Source of the DNA: JAFARZ01 sp035651595
GTDB lineage: Bacteria; Actinomycetota; Actinomycetes; Streptosporangiales; Streptosporangiaceae
Reading direction: 5' to 3'
Length of the DNA stretch: 64,000 bases
NCBI GenBank assembly: GCA_035651595.1
Contig: DASRFJ010000354.1
Span: 1 to 64,000, forward strand
Shown here: piece by piece, positions 49,149 through 58,170 of the stretch
Layout: every line of letters begins with the position of its first letter
Position numbering within the stretch: the stretch's first letter is position 1
Position numbers and translations under genes: made by a program
The notes under the pieces: generated by a model
Database searches by the model: none
What the model was told of the DNA's origin: nothing
Seen by the model: the letters and a program-made list of their open reading frames with translations, nothing else

Positions 49149-51396
49149 CCGGCAGTTCAACCTCCGGCGGCTGCTGAAGCCGCTGACGATAGCGCTGATC
49201 ATCGGGCTGGTGCTGGACGGCCTGGACGCGCTGGCCGGGCTGGCGCTGCCGGCGCTGGTCCGGGGCGGGATCGACCACGGCGTGCTGACCCGCGCGTTCA
49301 GTGGCGTGCTGGTGGTGTCCGTGATCGGGCTCGCGATCGTGCTCGCCGATTGGCTGGTCAACATCGCCGAGGCGATGGTGGTCGGCCGCAACGGCGAGCG
49401 GCTGCTGTTCTCGCTGCGGGTCAAGCTGTTCGCCCAGCTCCAGCGGCTGGGCCTGGACTTTTACGAGCGCGAGCTGTCCGGCCGGATCATGACCAGGATG
49501 ACGACGGACGTGGACGCGCTGTCCAGCTTCCTTCAGACAGGGCTGGTCACGATGGTGAGCGCGGTGCTGACATTCTTCGGCGTGCTCGCGGCGCTGTTCA
49601 TCATCGACCTGCGGCTCGGCCTTGCGGTGCTGTGCATCTTCCCGCTGCTGATCGCCGCGACGCTGGTGTTCCGGGCCAAGTCGTCGAAGGCCTACGCGGA
49701 CGCGCGGGAGAAGGTCGCGGCGGTCAACGCGTACTTCGCAGAAAACGTGGCCGGGCTGCGGGTGACCCAGGCGTTCGGCCGCGAGGGAGTGAACCGGGCG
49801 CGGTTCGCCGCGCTGAGCGACGCGTTCCGGCGGTCACGGGTGCGCGCGCAGCGGTACATCGCGCTGTACTTCCCGTTCGTGCAGACGCTGTCCACCGCGG
49901 CGGGCGCGATCGTGCTGATCATCGCCACCAGCGCGGTGCGCAACGGCACGCTCACCGCCGGCGCGCTGATCGCCTACCTGCTGTACATCGACATGGTCTT
50001 CTCCCCGGTGCAGCAGCTCTCCCAGGTCTTCGACGGGTACCAGCAGGCGATGGTCGGCCTGAGCCGGATCACCGACCTGCTGCGGCTTACCACGTCGACG
50101 CCGCCTGCGGTTCGGCCTGTCTCGCCTGGCTCGCTGGCAGGCGAGATTGAGCTGCGCGACGTTTCGTTCAGCTACGGTCGCTCGGACGCCAACGCGCTGA
50201 CCGACGTGAGCCTGACCATCGCGCCCGGCGAGACCGTCGCGCTCGTCGGCCAGACCGGCGCGGGCAAGTCGACGCTGGTCAAGCTCATCGCGCGGTTCTA
50301 CGACGTGACCGGCGGCCGGGTGCTGATCGACGGCACCGACGTGCGCGACTTCGACCTGGCCGCCTACCGGCACCGGCTCGGCGTCGTGCCGCAGGAGTCC
50401 TACCTGTTCGCCGGCACGGTCCGGGACTCGATCGCCTACGCGCGCCCGGACGCCAGCGATGCCGAAGTCGAGGCCGCGGCCCGCGCCACCGGCGCGCACG
50501 ACATGATCACCCGGCTGCCCGGCGGCTACGAGTACCAGGTCGCCGAGCGCGGCCGCAACCTGTCCGCGGGTCAGCGGCAGCTGATCGCGCTGGCCCGCGC
50601 GCAGCTCGCCGACCCGGCGATCCTGCTGCTCGACGAGGCGACCGCGGCGCTGGACCTGGCCGCCGAGGCGGCGGTGAACCGGGCGATCGCCGAGCTGACC
50701 GCGGCCCGCACCACGATCGTCGTCGCGCACCGGCTGACCACCGCCGCCCGCGCGGACCGGATCGTGGTGCTCGACCAGGGCCGGATCGCCGAGACCGGCA
50801 CGCACCCCGAACTGCTCGCCGCGGACGGCGTCTACGCCGCCCTCTGGGACGCGTTCACCGGCGAGTCCGAGCTAGTGGCGTTATCGCGTTATCAGCTCAC
50901 CTCGGTGAGCTTGCCGGTCGCGACGTCGAAGACGAAGCCGCGCACCGATTCCTTGTGCGGGATGAACGGGCTCGCCTTGATCCGCGCGATGGACTGCCTG
51001 ACGTCGCCGCCCAGGTCGGGGAACGCCTCCGCGGCCCACGGTGGCCGGATGCCCGTCTCGTCCTCGATGGCGCGCCGGAACTCGTCGTCGTTGAACGTGA
51101 GCATGCCGCATTCGGTGTGGTGGATCAGCACGATTTCCGTGGTGCCGAGGAGTCGCTGGCTGATCGCCAGCGAGCGGATCGCGTCATCGGTCACGGCGCC
51201 GCCGGCATTGCGGATCACGTGCGCCTCGCCTTCGTTGAGGCCCAGCATCGCGTACACGTTGAGCCGGGCATCCATGCAGGCCAGCACCGCGATGTGCTTG
51301 GCCGGCGGCAGCGGGAGCGGCCCGGAGAAGCTGGCCACGTACCGGGTGTTGTTGTCGAGCAGTTCGTCGGTGACACTCATCGGGCCTCCTGCGTGA
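49084..51396 (+). CDS. Tandem ABC exporter, C-terminal half, stop codon lost
   Basis: Second half in the +1 frame; the frame is open from 48877 and GTG 49084 is the nearest in-frame start, without a ribosome site. Six helices, then Walker A GQTGAGKSTLVK, signature LSAGQRQLIALARAQL, Walker B ILLLDEATAALD. The fold should end near 50880 (YAALWDAFTGESELVA), but no stop follows and the frame runs to 51396 as sequence antisense to the carbonic anhydrase gene. In related bacteria both halves form one chain of about 1250 residues; that is what I think the ancestor was. Confidence 0.78.
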   Translation: MDALPPVKDEPRVDIAAARTADRQFNLRRLLKPLTIALIIGLVLDGLDALAGLALPALVRGGIDHGVLTRAFSGVLVVSVIGLAIVLADWLVNIAEAMVVGRNGERLLFSLRVKLFAQLQRLGLDFYERELSGRIMTRMTTDVDALSSFLQTGLVTMVSAVLTFFGVLAALFIIDLRLGLAVLCIFPLLIAATLVFRAKSSKAYADAREKVAAVNAYFAENVAGLRVTQAFGREGVNRARFAALSDAFRRSRVRAQRYIALYFPFVQTLSTAAGAIVLIIATSAVRNGTLTAGALIAYLLYIDMVFSPVQQLSQVFDGYQQAMVGLSRITDLLRLTTSTPPAVRPVSPGSLAGEIELRDVSFSYGRSDANALTDVSLTIAPGETVALVGQTGAGKSTLVKLIARFYDVTGGRVLIDGTDVRDFDLAAYRHRLGVVPQESYLFAGTVRDSIAYARPDASDAEVEAAARATGAHDMITRLPGGYEYQVAERGRNLSAGQRQLIALARAQLADPAILLLDEATAALDLAAEAAVNRAIAELTAARTTIVVAHRLTTAARADRIVVLDQGRIAETGTHPELLAADGVYAALWDAFTGESELVALSRYQLTSVSLPVATSKTKPRTDSLCGMNGLALIRAMDCLTSPPRSGNASAAHGGRMPVSSSMARRNSSSLNVSMPHSVWWISTISVVPRSRWLIASERIASSVTAPPALRITCASPSLRPSIAYTLSRASMQASTAMCLAGGSGSGPEKLATYRVLLSSSSSVTLIGPPA
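50892..51380 (-). CDS. Beta-class carbonic anhydrase
   Basis: 162 residues. Zinc ligands in ACMDARLN and IHHTECGM (C-x-D-x-R and H-x-x-C), as in small actinobacterial beta-carbonic anhydrases. Interconverts CO2 and bicarbonate in the cytoplasm. Its whole length lies antisense inside the read-through tail of the ABC exporter frame. AGGAGG lies six bases upstream of the ATG (51380). Confidence 0.94.
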   Translation of the reverse strand: MSVTDELLDNNTRYVASFSGPLPLPPAKHIAVLACMDARLNVYAMLGLNEGEAHVIRNAGGAVTDDAIRSLAISQRLLGTTEIVLIHHTECGMLTFNDDEFRRAIEDETGIRPPWAAEAFPDLGGDVRQSIARIKASPFIPHKESVRGFVFDVATGKLTEVS

Positions 51397-51491
51397 CGCG
51401 TGATGAACCAACCCTCTCGATTTTGTATGCCGGTTTAGTGGGCAATGCAACCCCGGATCCTCAACCGGCCCGTCAGCAACGTGGCCGATTA

Positions 51492-51545
51492 CCCCCTCGT
51501 GGAAGATCGACCCCCGTACCCGAGGGGCGCGTTACCACGAAGGGG
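51492..51545. repeat. Nested inverted repeats between carbonic anhydrase and M20 hydrolase
   Basis: CCCCCTCGTGG (51492-51502) is complementary to CCACGAAGGGG (51535-51545) at 10 of 11 bases. Inside, CCCC and GGGG around GTACCCGA can form a second small hairpin. The flanking region 51397-51637 has no gene; it may hold the carbonic anhydrase promoter. Confidence 0.4.
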
Positions 51546-51601
51546 AAACTCACCACGTTGTCGGGGCCCATCGAGCCGCCTGACCGCTTTGCTGTCACAG
51601 G

Positions 51602-51644
51602 CGGGCGAACGGCGGTCGAACGGCGGGCGAACGGCGGTCATGCG
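51602..51644 (+). repeat. 11-bp tandem repeat
   Basis: About four copies of an 11-base unit of the form CGGGCGAACGG / CGGTCGAACGG just beyond and into the 3' end of the M20 hydrolase gene. Confidence 0.65.
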
Positions 51645-52885
51645 GTGACGGCGCCGGACAGATGGCCGACGGCCATGCCGACGTGCAGCCGTACCCCCGT
51701 GGCGAGCACCGCGTCGTCCGCGTAGAACGCCGGGTTGTGGTTGACCACCAGGCCGCGGCCGTCCGGAACCGGCCGGAGTTCGCCCTCGTCGGTGTACTCG
51801 CCGTCCTGGCAGCCGAGCATCACGTACAAGCCGCCGTACTTGTTCACGAACACCGACACGTCGTCATAGCCGAGCGCGGCGGACGTCTGCACCACACGGT
51901 CCCGCCCGGCCACCTCGCGCAGCGTGGGCAGCGCGGCGTCCACCCAGGCCGGGTCGTTGTGCACGGCGGGGACGTCTTGCAGGAAGTCGGTCCGCGCGGA
52001 GCAGCCGTAGTCGCGCGCCAGGCTCGCGGCGGTGCGCGCGATCACCCCCTGCACATTGGTCATGTCCGACTCGACCGTGCACCGGATCGTGCCCCACAGC
52101 GCGACGTGGTCGCCGCTGCCGTTGAACCGGCCGGTGTCCTCCAGATGGCCGATGGTGAACGTGACCGGGTCGAACGCACCTGCCTGCCGGTAGAGCCGGC
52201 TCGTCGCGCTGATGATGCTGGCCGCGGCGGGCATCGTGTCGTGCTCGCCGGTCACCACGATCTTGACCAGGCACGAGGCGCTGTACTGGTTCCCCGCCCG
52301 GTACCCGACATACCCGATCGGCAGCGGCGCCACATGGTGGCCGTACACCATGGTCGGGACCGGGTCGCAGAGCGCGCCTTCGGCCTCCATGAACACGGCG
52401 CCGCCTTGCTCCTCTGGCGGCGGGCCCTCCTCGGCCGGCTGGAACACGAACAGCACGGTGCCGGGCAGCGATTCGCGCACCTGGGCGAGCACCGCCGCGG
52501 CGCCCATCAGCATCGCCGTGTGGCAGTCGTGCCCGCACGCGTGCGCGACCGGGAACGGCCCGCCCGGGTATTCGCCATCGACCACGGTAGACGCGAAGTC
52601 CACGCCGGACGTCTCGGCGACCGGCAGCGCGTCCATGTCCGCCCGCAGTGCGATGACCCGGTCGCCGCCCCCGCCGCCCTTCAGTACCCCGACGACGCCG
52701 TGCCCGGCGACGCCCGTGCGGACCTCGTCCAGCTTCAGTGCACGCAAGCGCCTGGCGACATATGCCGCGGTGCGCTCCTCGCGGTTCGGCAGTTCAGGAT
52801 GCCGGTGCAGCCAGTGCCGCCAGCCGATGACGTACCGCGCGATCTGCTCCGTAAGCTGGTCGATCCGCTGAGCGGCCGGTTGCAT
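51638..52885 (-). CDS. M20-family metallo-amidohydrolase
   Basis: 415 residues. M20D-type hydrolase (hippurate/aminoacylase-like): RALRADMDALPV, the metal motif HACGHDCHTAMLMGAA, VFQPAEEGPPPEEQGG and MYGHH-like VYGHHVAPLP, and NHNPAFYADD at the end. The dimer-domain segment usually GGHGAxPH reads TGEHDTMPAAA, a variant. Cleaves an amide bond of an acylated amino acid or peptide; the substrate is unknown. It is 39 bases from the asparaginase gene end, same strand, probably co-transcribed. Confidence 0.9.
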   Translation of the reverse strand: MQPAAQRIDQLTEQIARYVIGWRHWLHRHPELPNREERTAAYVARRLRALKLDEVRTGVAGHGVVGVLKGGGGGDRVIALRADMDALPVAETSGVDFASTVVDGEYPGGPFPVAHACGHDCHTAMLMGAAAVLAQVRESLPGTVLFVFQPAEEGPPPEEQGGAVFMEAEGALCDPVPTMVYGHHVAPLPIGYVGYRAGNQYSASCLVKIVVTGEHDTMPAAASIISATSRLYRQAGAFDPVTFTIGHLEDTGRFNGSGDHVALWGTIRCTVESDMTNVQGVIARTAASLARDYGCSARTDFLQDVPAVHNDPAWVDAALPTLREVAGRDRVVQTSAALGYDDVSVFVNKYGGLYVMLGCQDGEYTDEGELRPVPDGRGLVVNHNPAFYADDAVLATGVRLHVGMAVGHLSGAVTA

Positions 52886-52924
52886 CGCTCCCCCATCCAG
52901 CCATTCCCCGTTATCCGGTGCCGG

Positions 52925-53941
52925 TCATGCCCAGGGGCGCTGTGCGGCAAACGCGCTGGTCACCTGCTCACGGCTGGCGTTCCCTGCCAGCAGGACGTGC
53001 AGCAGCAGGCGGGCCTTGACCGGGGCGAGGAAGCCGGCGCCGATCAGCCCGCGGCTCAGCAGGTCCCGCTCGGAGCCGGGGAACCCGTAGGTGCCGGCGA
53101 GCACCGGCCCCGCGCCCGTCCGCGAGGCGAGCACGACCGGGATCCGCGCGGCGGCCTCGGCCAAGGCGGGCACCATCGCGGCTGGCACGTGGCCGACGCC
53201 GAACGCGGCGACGACGAGCCCGTCCAGGCTTCCGGCGGCGGCGCGCACCAGCTCCCCGTCGTCCCCCAGCGTGACCGTCACCAGCCCGACTCGCACCGGG
53301 CGGGCAGCGTGGCGGGCTGGCGGCCGCGGCACGCGGCGCGGCGCGAGGTTGCCGAACAGCCGGACCTCGCCCTCGACGAGCTGTCCCAGCGGCCCCGCCA
53401 CCGGGGAGCCGAACGCGGTGATGCTCGTCGCGTGTGTCTTCGCCACCCAGCGCGCGGCGTGGATTTCGTCGGCGAACACGACGACGCAACCCGCGTCGCG
53501 CAGCGCGGGACTGCTCGCCGCCTGGACCGCCGCGAGGATGTTCGCCGGGCCGTCCGCCCCCGCCATCGCGGCATGCCGCATGGCCCCGGTGACCACGACC
53601 GGCACCTGCCCGTCGTGCAGCAGGTCGAGCAGGAACGAGGTCTCCTCAATCGTGTCCGTGCCCTGGATCACCACCGCCCCGGCGACACCGGCCGCCGCAC
53701 GTTCGCGGATCAGCACGGCCAGCGCGGAGATGTCCTCGATGGTCAGCGACGCGCTGGGTATCCGCTGCACGTCATGGGTCTCCACCGCGACGCCGGCCGC
53801 GGCGAGCCCCGGCACCGCCGCGAGCAGCTGCTCGGCGCCGAGCGCCGGCACGGCACCGAGCGCCGGCCCGGCGTCCGCCGGGCCGGTGCTGGGGGTCATG
53901 GCGATGGTCCCGCCGAGGGAGAAGACAGCAACCCGCTCCAT
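52925..53941 (-). CDS. L-asparaginase family protein
   Basis: 338 residues. Both threonine motifs: VFSLGGTIAM at the N-terminus and VVIQGTDTIEETSF (TDT) near residue 95, plus TGAMRHA. Single-domain order with a small C-terminal domain. No signal peptide, so cytoplasmic. Hydrolyses asparagine, perhaps also other small amides. Divergent from the S9 peptidase gene with 72 bases between. Confidence 0.93.
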   Translation of the reverse strand: MERVAVFSLGGTIAMTPSTGPADAGPALGAVPALGAEQLLAAVPGLAAAGVAVETHDVQRIPSASLTIEDISALAVLIRERAAAGVAGAVVIQGTDTIEETSFLLDLLHDGQVPVVVTGAMRHAAMAGADGPANILAAVQAASSPALRDAGCVVVFADEIHAARWVAKTHATSITAFGSPVAGPLGQLVEGEVRLFGNLAPRRVPRPPARHAARPVRVGLVTVTLGDDGELVRAAAGSLDGLVVAAFGVGHVPAAMVPALAEAAARIPVVLASRTGAGPVLAGTYGFPGSERDLLSRGLIGAGFLAPVKARLLLHVLLAGNASREQVTSAFAAQRPWA

Positions 53942-54013
53942 GCTGGTCCACGTTAATGTGCGCGATAGCCCAGAGGTGTTGTCCGTGCGCGACCCGTGGT
54001 TATTGTGGCCGTT

Positions 54014-55852
54014 ATGGGACTTGACCTGACGCGCCTGCTCGACATCCGGCTATACCAGGCGTTCGACATCGACGACTCCGGCCGGGTTCTGGCAGGTAGT
54101 GACGACTCCGGCGCCACCCAGCTGATCGAGATCGCCCCCGATGGCCTGGTGACCCCGCTGACCGCACTGCCGGGCGCGTGCTCCGGACGCTACATTCCCG
54201 GCGAGCGCGTGGTCATTGTGTCTCACGACGACGGCGGCAACGAGAACCACCAGCTGTCCCTGCTCCGCCTCGCCGAACCGGGTCCGCCGGCCGGCCTCGA
54301 CGACCTGGAACCGCTGATCCGCGACCCGCGGTACATGCACACGCTCGCCGATGTCGCGGCCGGCCGGATCTGCTACTTCACGAACCGGCGCAACGGCGTC
54401 GCGTTCGACCCGGTCATCCGCGACCTCGCCACCGGTGCGGAGCGGACCCTGCTGCTGGGCGACCACCGGTACGACGCCGCGGCGCTGTCCCCCGACGGAA
54501 CGTCCCTGGCTATCACCGTCTCTTCCCCGGTCACCGCCAACGCCGAGCACGTAGCGCTGGCGGACCTGACCGTCCCACCGGGGGAAGAGCGCCTGACCGA
54601 GGTGACTCCGGCCGACGCGCCCGCGATGAACGGCGTGCTGTGCTGGACCCCGGGCAGCGACGCGTTGATCTTCAGCTCCAACAACGACCGCGAGTTCCTG
54701 GCGATCGCCCGGTACGAGCTGGCCACCGGGACCCGGACCTGGCTGGTGGCCGACGACAGCGCCGATCTGCTCGGCTGGCTCTCGCCGGACGGCACGACAC
54801 TGCTTGTGGAGCGGAACGACGACGGCGCGTCCGCGCTCGCGCTGCACGACGCGGCAAGCGGCGAAAAGATCACCGGCATCGCCCTGCCGGCCACCGGCAA
54901 CACCGGTGGCATCCGGATACCGCCGCCCCACTGGGCGCCGGACTCGCGGTCCGCGGTGTTCTCCCTCAGCGCCCCCGAACTGCCCAGCGATGCCCTGCTC
55001 GTCACCGCTGGCGGCCAGGTCCGTCAGCTCACGCACTCGGCGCGCGCGCTTGGTGGCGACGCGCCCGCGCTACCCGAGCATCACCGGATCCCCAGCTTCG
55101 ACGGCGAGCTGGTGCCCTGCCTGGTGTACCGCTCCGGGGACCGCGCGGCCAGCCCGCTCGAAGGCAGCGCGGTGATCTTCGTGCACGGCGGCCCCGAGGC
55201 GCAGGCCAGGCAGAACTTCAGCACAGAGGTGCAGTCACTGGCCGCGGCGGGCCACACCGTCCTGGTACCGAACGTGCGCGGCTCCACGGGCTACGGCAAG
55301 CGCTGGTACTCCGCCGACGACAAACGCCGCCGGCTGGACTCCGTCGCCGACCTGGCCGCGCTGCACGCCTACCTGCCCAAGCTCGGCGTGGACCCGGCGC
55401 GCGCCGCCCTGTGGGGCGGATCGTATGGCGGGTACATGGTGCTGGCCGGCCTGGCGTTCCAGCCGGACCTGTGGGCGGCCGGCGTGGACATCGTCGGCAT
55501 CGCGTCGTTCGTCACGTTCCTGGAGAACACGTCGGCGTACCGGCGCGCCTACCGGGAACGCGAGTACGGCACGCTCGCTGAGGACCGCGACTTCCTGGTG
55601 GAAGCCTCGCCGCTTACCCACATCGACGCGATCCGCGCGCCGCTGTTCATCATCCACGGCGCCAACGACCCGCGGGTACCGCTGGGCGAGGCCGAGCAGA
55701 TCCACGCGGCGCTGACGAGCCGCGGCCGGGAATGCGAGATCCTGGTCTACGGCGACGAGGGCCACGGGCTCGCCAAGCGGGCCAACCGCGCGGACGCGCT
55801 GCCGAAGGCGTTCGCGTTCCTCACCCGCCACCTGGGTACCGTGTCGCGATGA
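54014..55852 (+). CDS. S9-family serine peptidase (prolyl oligopeptidase-like)
   Basis: 612 residues from the ATG at 54014. N-terminal beta-propeller-like part (about 20-360), then an alpha/beta hydrolase: IFVHGGPEAQARQNF, NVRGSTGYGKRW, nucleophile in GGSYGGYMVLAG, acid in HGANDPRVPL and His in YGDEGHGLAKRAN. Cytoplasmic, no signal. Cleaves short peptides. Its stop overlaps the start of the LD-carboxypeptidase gene (ATGA), which hints at turnover of peptides from the wall. Confidence 0.93.
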   Translation: MGLDLTRLLDIRLYQAFDIDDSGRVLAGSDDSGATQLIEIAPDGLVTPLTALPGACSGRYIPGERVVIVSHDDGGNENHQLSLLRLAEPGPPAGLDDLEPLIRDPRYMHTLADVAAGRICYFTNRRNGVAFDPVIRDLATGAERTLLLGDHRYDAAALSPDGTSLAITVSSPVTANAEHVALADLTVPPGEERLTEVTPADAPAMNGVLCWTPGSDALIFSSNNDREFLAIARYELATGTRTWLVADDSADLLGWLSPDGTTLLVERNDDGASALALHDAASGEKITGIALPATGNTGGIRIPPPHWAPDSRSAVFSLSAPELPSDALLVTAGGQVRQLTHSARALGGDAPALPEHHRIPSFDGELVPCLVYRSGDRAASPLEGSAVIFVHGGPEAQARQNFSTEVQSLAAAGHTVLVPNVRGSTGYGKRWYSADDKRRRLDSVADLAALHAYLPKLGVDPARAALWGGSYGGYMVLAGLAFQPDLWAAGVDIVGIASFVTFLENTSAYRRAYREREYGTLAEDRDFLVEASPLTHIDAIRAPLFIIHGANDPRVPLGEAEQIHAALTSRGRECEILVYGDEGHGLAKRANRADALPKAFAFLTRHLGTVSR

Positions 55853-56841
55853 CCGCCATGGCGCCGCGCCCGTCGACGGCCCCGCGCTCGCTGGCCCGCC
55901 CGCGCGCGCTGCGGCCCGGTGACCGCGTCGCGGTGCTGTGCGTGTCCAGCCCGGTGACGAACCATGCCGCCCTCGACCGCGGCGTGGCCGCGCTCCGGTT
56001 CGCCGGCCTGGACCCGGTCCTCTACCCGTCCGCCAGGGAGCTGGGCACGGTCCGTCCTTACCTGGCGGGCGATGACAAGCTCCGGGCGGACGACCTGCGG
56101 AGCGCGCTGACCGACCCGGACATCGCCGGCCTCGTCTTCGCCAAAGGCGGCTACGGCGCGCAGCGCACCCTGGAGCTGATCGACTGGACCGCGCTGGCCG
56201 CGGCCGGCCTCACACCGAAGGTGGTCGCCGGTTTTTCTGACATCACCGCGATCCTCGAGGCGGTCGCCACCCAGCTCGGCTGGGCGTCCCTGTTCAGCCC
56301 CATGGCGGCCCACTCCAGTGAGGCGGCGCACTACTCGATGGGTTCGCTGCTGCGTACCCTCATGCGACCCGCCGAGGCGACCGCGATCGGCTATCCGGAC
56401 GCGGTCACCGTCACCCCTGGCGTCGCGCGCGGGGTCACCACCGGGGGCACGCTCGCGCTGCTGACCTCCTCGCTCGGCACGCCGACGTCGGCCGGCTCCG
56501 CCCGCGGCGGCATCCTGCTGCTCGAGGACGTGGACGAGGAGCCGTTCCGGATCGACCGCATGCTCACCCAGCTGCGCCGGTCCGGCTACCTCGACGGGGT
56601 CCGCGGCATCGTGACCGGGCACTTCGAGAACTGCGGGCCGCGCGAGGAGGTCGAGGCGGTGCTCACCGAGCGCCTCGGCGAGCTCGGCGTGCCGATGATC
56701 TCCCGGGCCGACATCGGCCACGACACCGTCGACGGTAGCGGCCGGGGTTTCCAGACGTTCCCGATGGGCATCGCCGCCGAGTTGGACGCGAACGCCAGGA
56801 CGTTCCGACTGCTAGACCCCCCGCTCAACCCCGGCCACTGA
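55849..56841 (+). CDS. LD-carboxypeptidase (S66 family)
   Basis: 330 residues. The catalytic Ser lies in VVAGFSDITAIL, Glu in LLEDVDEEPFRIDRML and His in DIGHDTVDGS; KGGYGAQRTLELID is also conserved. Removes the terminal D-Ala from muropeptides in the cytoplasm. Translation is coupled to the S9 peptidase. Its end overlaps the convergent pyrD end by 30 bases. Confidence 0.93.
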   Translation: MTAMAPRPSTAPRSLARPRALRPGDRVAVLCVSSPVTNHAALDRGVAALRFAGLDPVLYPSARELGTVRPYLAGDDKLRADDLRSALTDPDIAGLVFAKGGYGAQRTLELIDWTALAAAGLTPKVVAGFSDITAILEAVATQLGWASLFSPMAAHSSEAAHYSMGSLLRTLMRPAEATAIGYPDAVTVTPGVARGVTTGGTLALLTSSLGTPTSAGSARGGILLLEDVDEEPFRIDRMLTQLRRSGYLDGVRGIVTGHFENCGPREEVEAVLTERLGELGVPMISRADIGHDTVDGSGRGFQTFPMGIAAELDANARTFRLLDPPLNPGH

Positions 56842-57885
56842 GATTCCGGCCACTAACGCCAGGCCCAGCCGCCTGATCCTGGCCGCCAGACCAGCGTTAA
56901 TCCGGCGCGGCCAGAGCGGGCCGCCGTACACGAACGCGGTGTAGGCCTGCACCAGCGTGGCGCCGGCCGCGAGCCGTTCCCACGCGTCGTCGGCGGTCTC
57001 GATGCCGCCGGCCGCGACCAGCGTGAGCTGGTCTCCGGCCCTGGCGCGCAGCCGGCGCAGCACGGCCAGCGACCGCTCCCGCAGCGGCGGACCGGAAAGC
57101 CCGCCGGCGCCGGCGGCGGCGACCTGCGCGGGCGGCGCGGTCAGCCCCTCGCGCGAGATCGTGGTGTTCGTCGCGATGATCCCGTCCAGCCGCAGCGACA
57201 CCGCGAGGTCCGCGATCGCGTCCACGTCCTCGTCCGCCAGGTCCGGCGCGATCTTCACCAGCAGCGGCACGCCGCCGGCCGCGTCCAAGGTTTCCCTGAC
57301 CGCGGTCAGCAGCGGCTTGAGCCGGTCCACCGCCTGGAGATCCCGCAGGCCAGGCGTGTTCGGCGAGCTGACGTTGACCACCACGTAGTCGGCTACGCCC
57401 GCCACCGCGCGGGCGCTCGCCACGTAGTCCGCCACCGCCTCGTCCTCGGGCACCGCGCGGGTCTTGCCGATGTTCACCCCGACGATCACGTCTCGCCGCC
57501 GCCGCAGCCGCGCCGCCGCGGCCGCGGCACCGTGGTTGTTGAACCCCATCCGGTTCACGATCGCCCGGTCGGCCATCAGCCGGAACAGCCGCGGCTTCGG
57601 GTTCCCCGGCTGGGCATGCGCGGTCACCGTGCCGACCTCCACGAACCCGAAGCCGAGCGCGCCGAGCGCCGCGACGCCGCGCGCGTCCTTGTCGAACCCG
57701 GCCGCGAGGCCCAGCGGCGTGGGAAAGTCGAGTCCCAGCGCGGACACGCGCAGCGCGGGATCCCGCGGAACGAGCGCGCGCCGCAGCGTCGCCGGCCCGC
57801 CGGGCACCGCGCCCGCGAGCCGGGTCAGCCGCAGCGCGACCTCGTGCGCCGTCTCGGCCGGCAGCAGACGTAGTGCGCGGTACAT
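56812..57885 (-). CDS. pyrD: Dihydroorotate dehydrogenase (quinone), class 2
   Basis: 357 residues from the ATG at 57885, with GGGAGAGG before it. N-terminal membrane-associating helices (YRALRLLPAETAHEVALRLTR), then the FMN barrel: GLAAGFDKDARG, EVGTVTAHAQPGNPKPR, NRMGFNNHG, VVNVSSPNTPGLRDLQ with catalytic Ser, IATNTTISREGL, and LVAAGGIETADDA. Oxidises dihydroorotate to orotate with quinone. Single gene here. Confidence 0.96.
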   Translation of the reverse strand: MYRALRLLPAETAHEVALRLTRLAGAVPGGPATLRRALVPRDPALRVSALGLDFPTPLGLAAGFDKDARGVAALGALGFGFVEVGTVTAHAQPGNPKPRLFRLMADRAIVNRMGFNNHGAAAAAARLRRRRDVIVGVNIGKTRAVPEDEAVADYVASARAVAGVADYVVVNVSSPNTPGLRDLQAVDRLKPLLTAVRETLDAAGGVPLLVKIAPDLADEDVDAIADLAVSLRLDGIIATNTTISREGLTAPPAQVAAAGAGGLSGPPLRERSLAVLRRLRARAGDQLTLVAAGGIETADDAWERLAAGATLVQAYTAFVYGGPLWPRRINAGLAARIRRLGLALVAGISVAGVERGV

Positions 57886-57931
57886 CGCCTCTCCCTCGCC
57901 CCGATTATCCACCGGGCTGCCGTCAGTCAGC

Positions 57932-58126
57932 TCAGCTGGGCGACGGCAGGCGGCAGGCGACCTTCGGGTTGACGCCGACATAGTTGAGCGGCCCGGCGAG
58001 GATCGTCACGAAGATCGTGCCGGCGGTGGCGCAGCTAGGCGACGAATTGCCGTAATAGCCGCGCTGCCCGGCCGCGATGGCACCGATGATCAGCCAGACA
58101 AGCAGGACAGCGGTTCCTGCCCGCAT
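57932..58126 (-). CDS. Small membrane or exported protein
   Basis: 64 residues with a strong AGGAGG seven bases before the ATG. A helix at about 6-20, then GQRGYYGNSSPSCATAGTIFVTILAGPLNYVGVNPKVAC in part, with two Cys in the second half that could form a disulfide, and a second hydrophobic stretch. The family is one I have seen near WhiB-type genes but cannot name. Confidence 0.75.
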   Translation of the reverse strand: MRAGTAVLLVWLIIGAIAAGQRGYYGNSSPSCATAGTIFVTILAGPLNYVGVNPKVACRLPSPS

Positions 58127-58170
58127 GATTACCTCCTGTTTTCGGCGTTCCGTTACCCAAATCGCAAGAG

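Noticed and set aside
51602..51644. CRISPR-like array
   Set aside because: The 11-bp units are contiguous without spacers; a plain tandem repeat.
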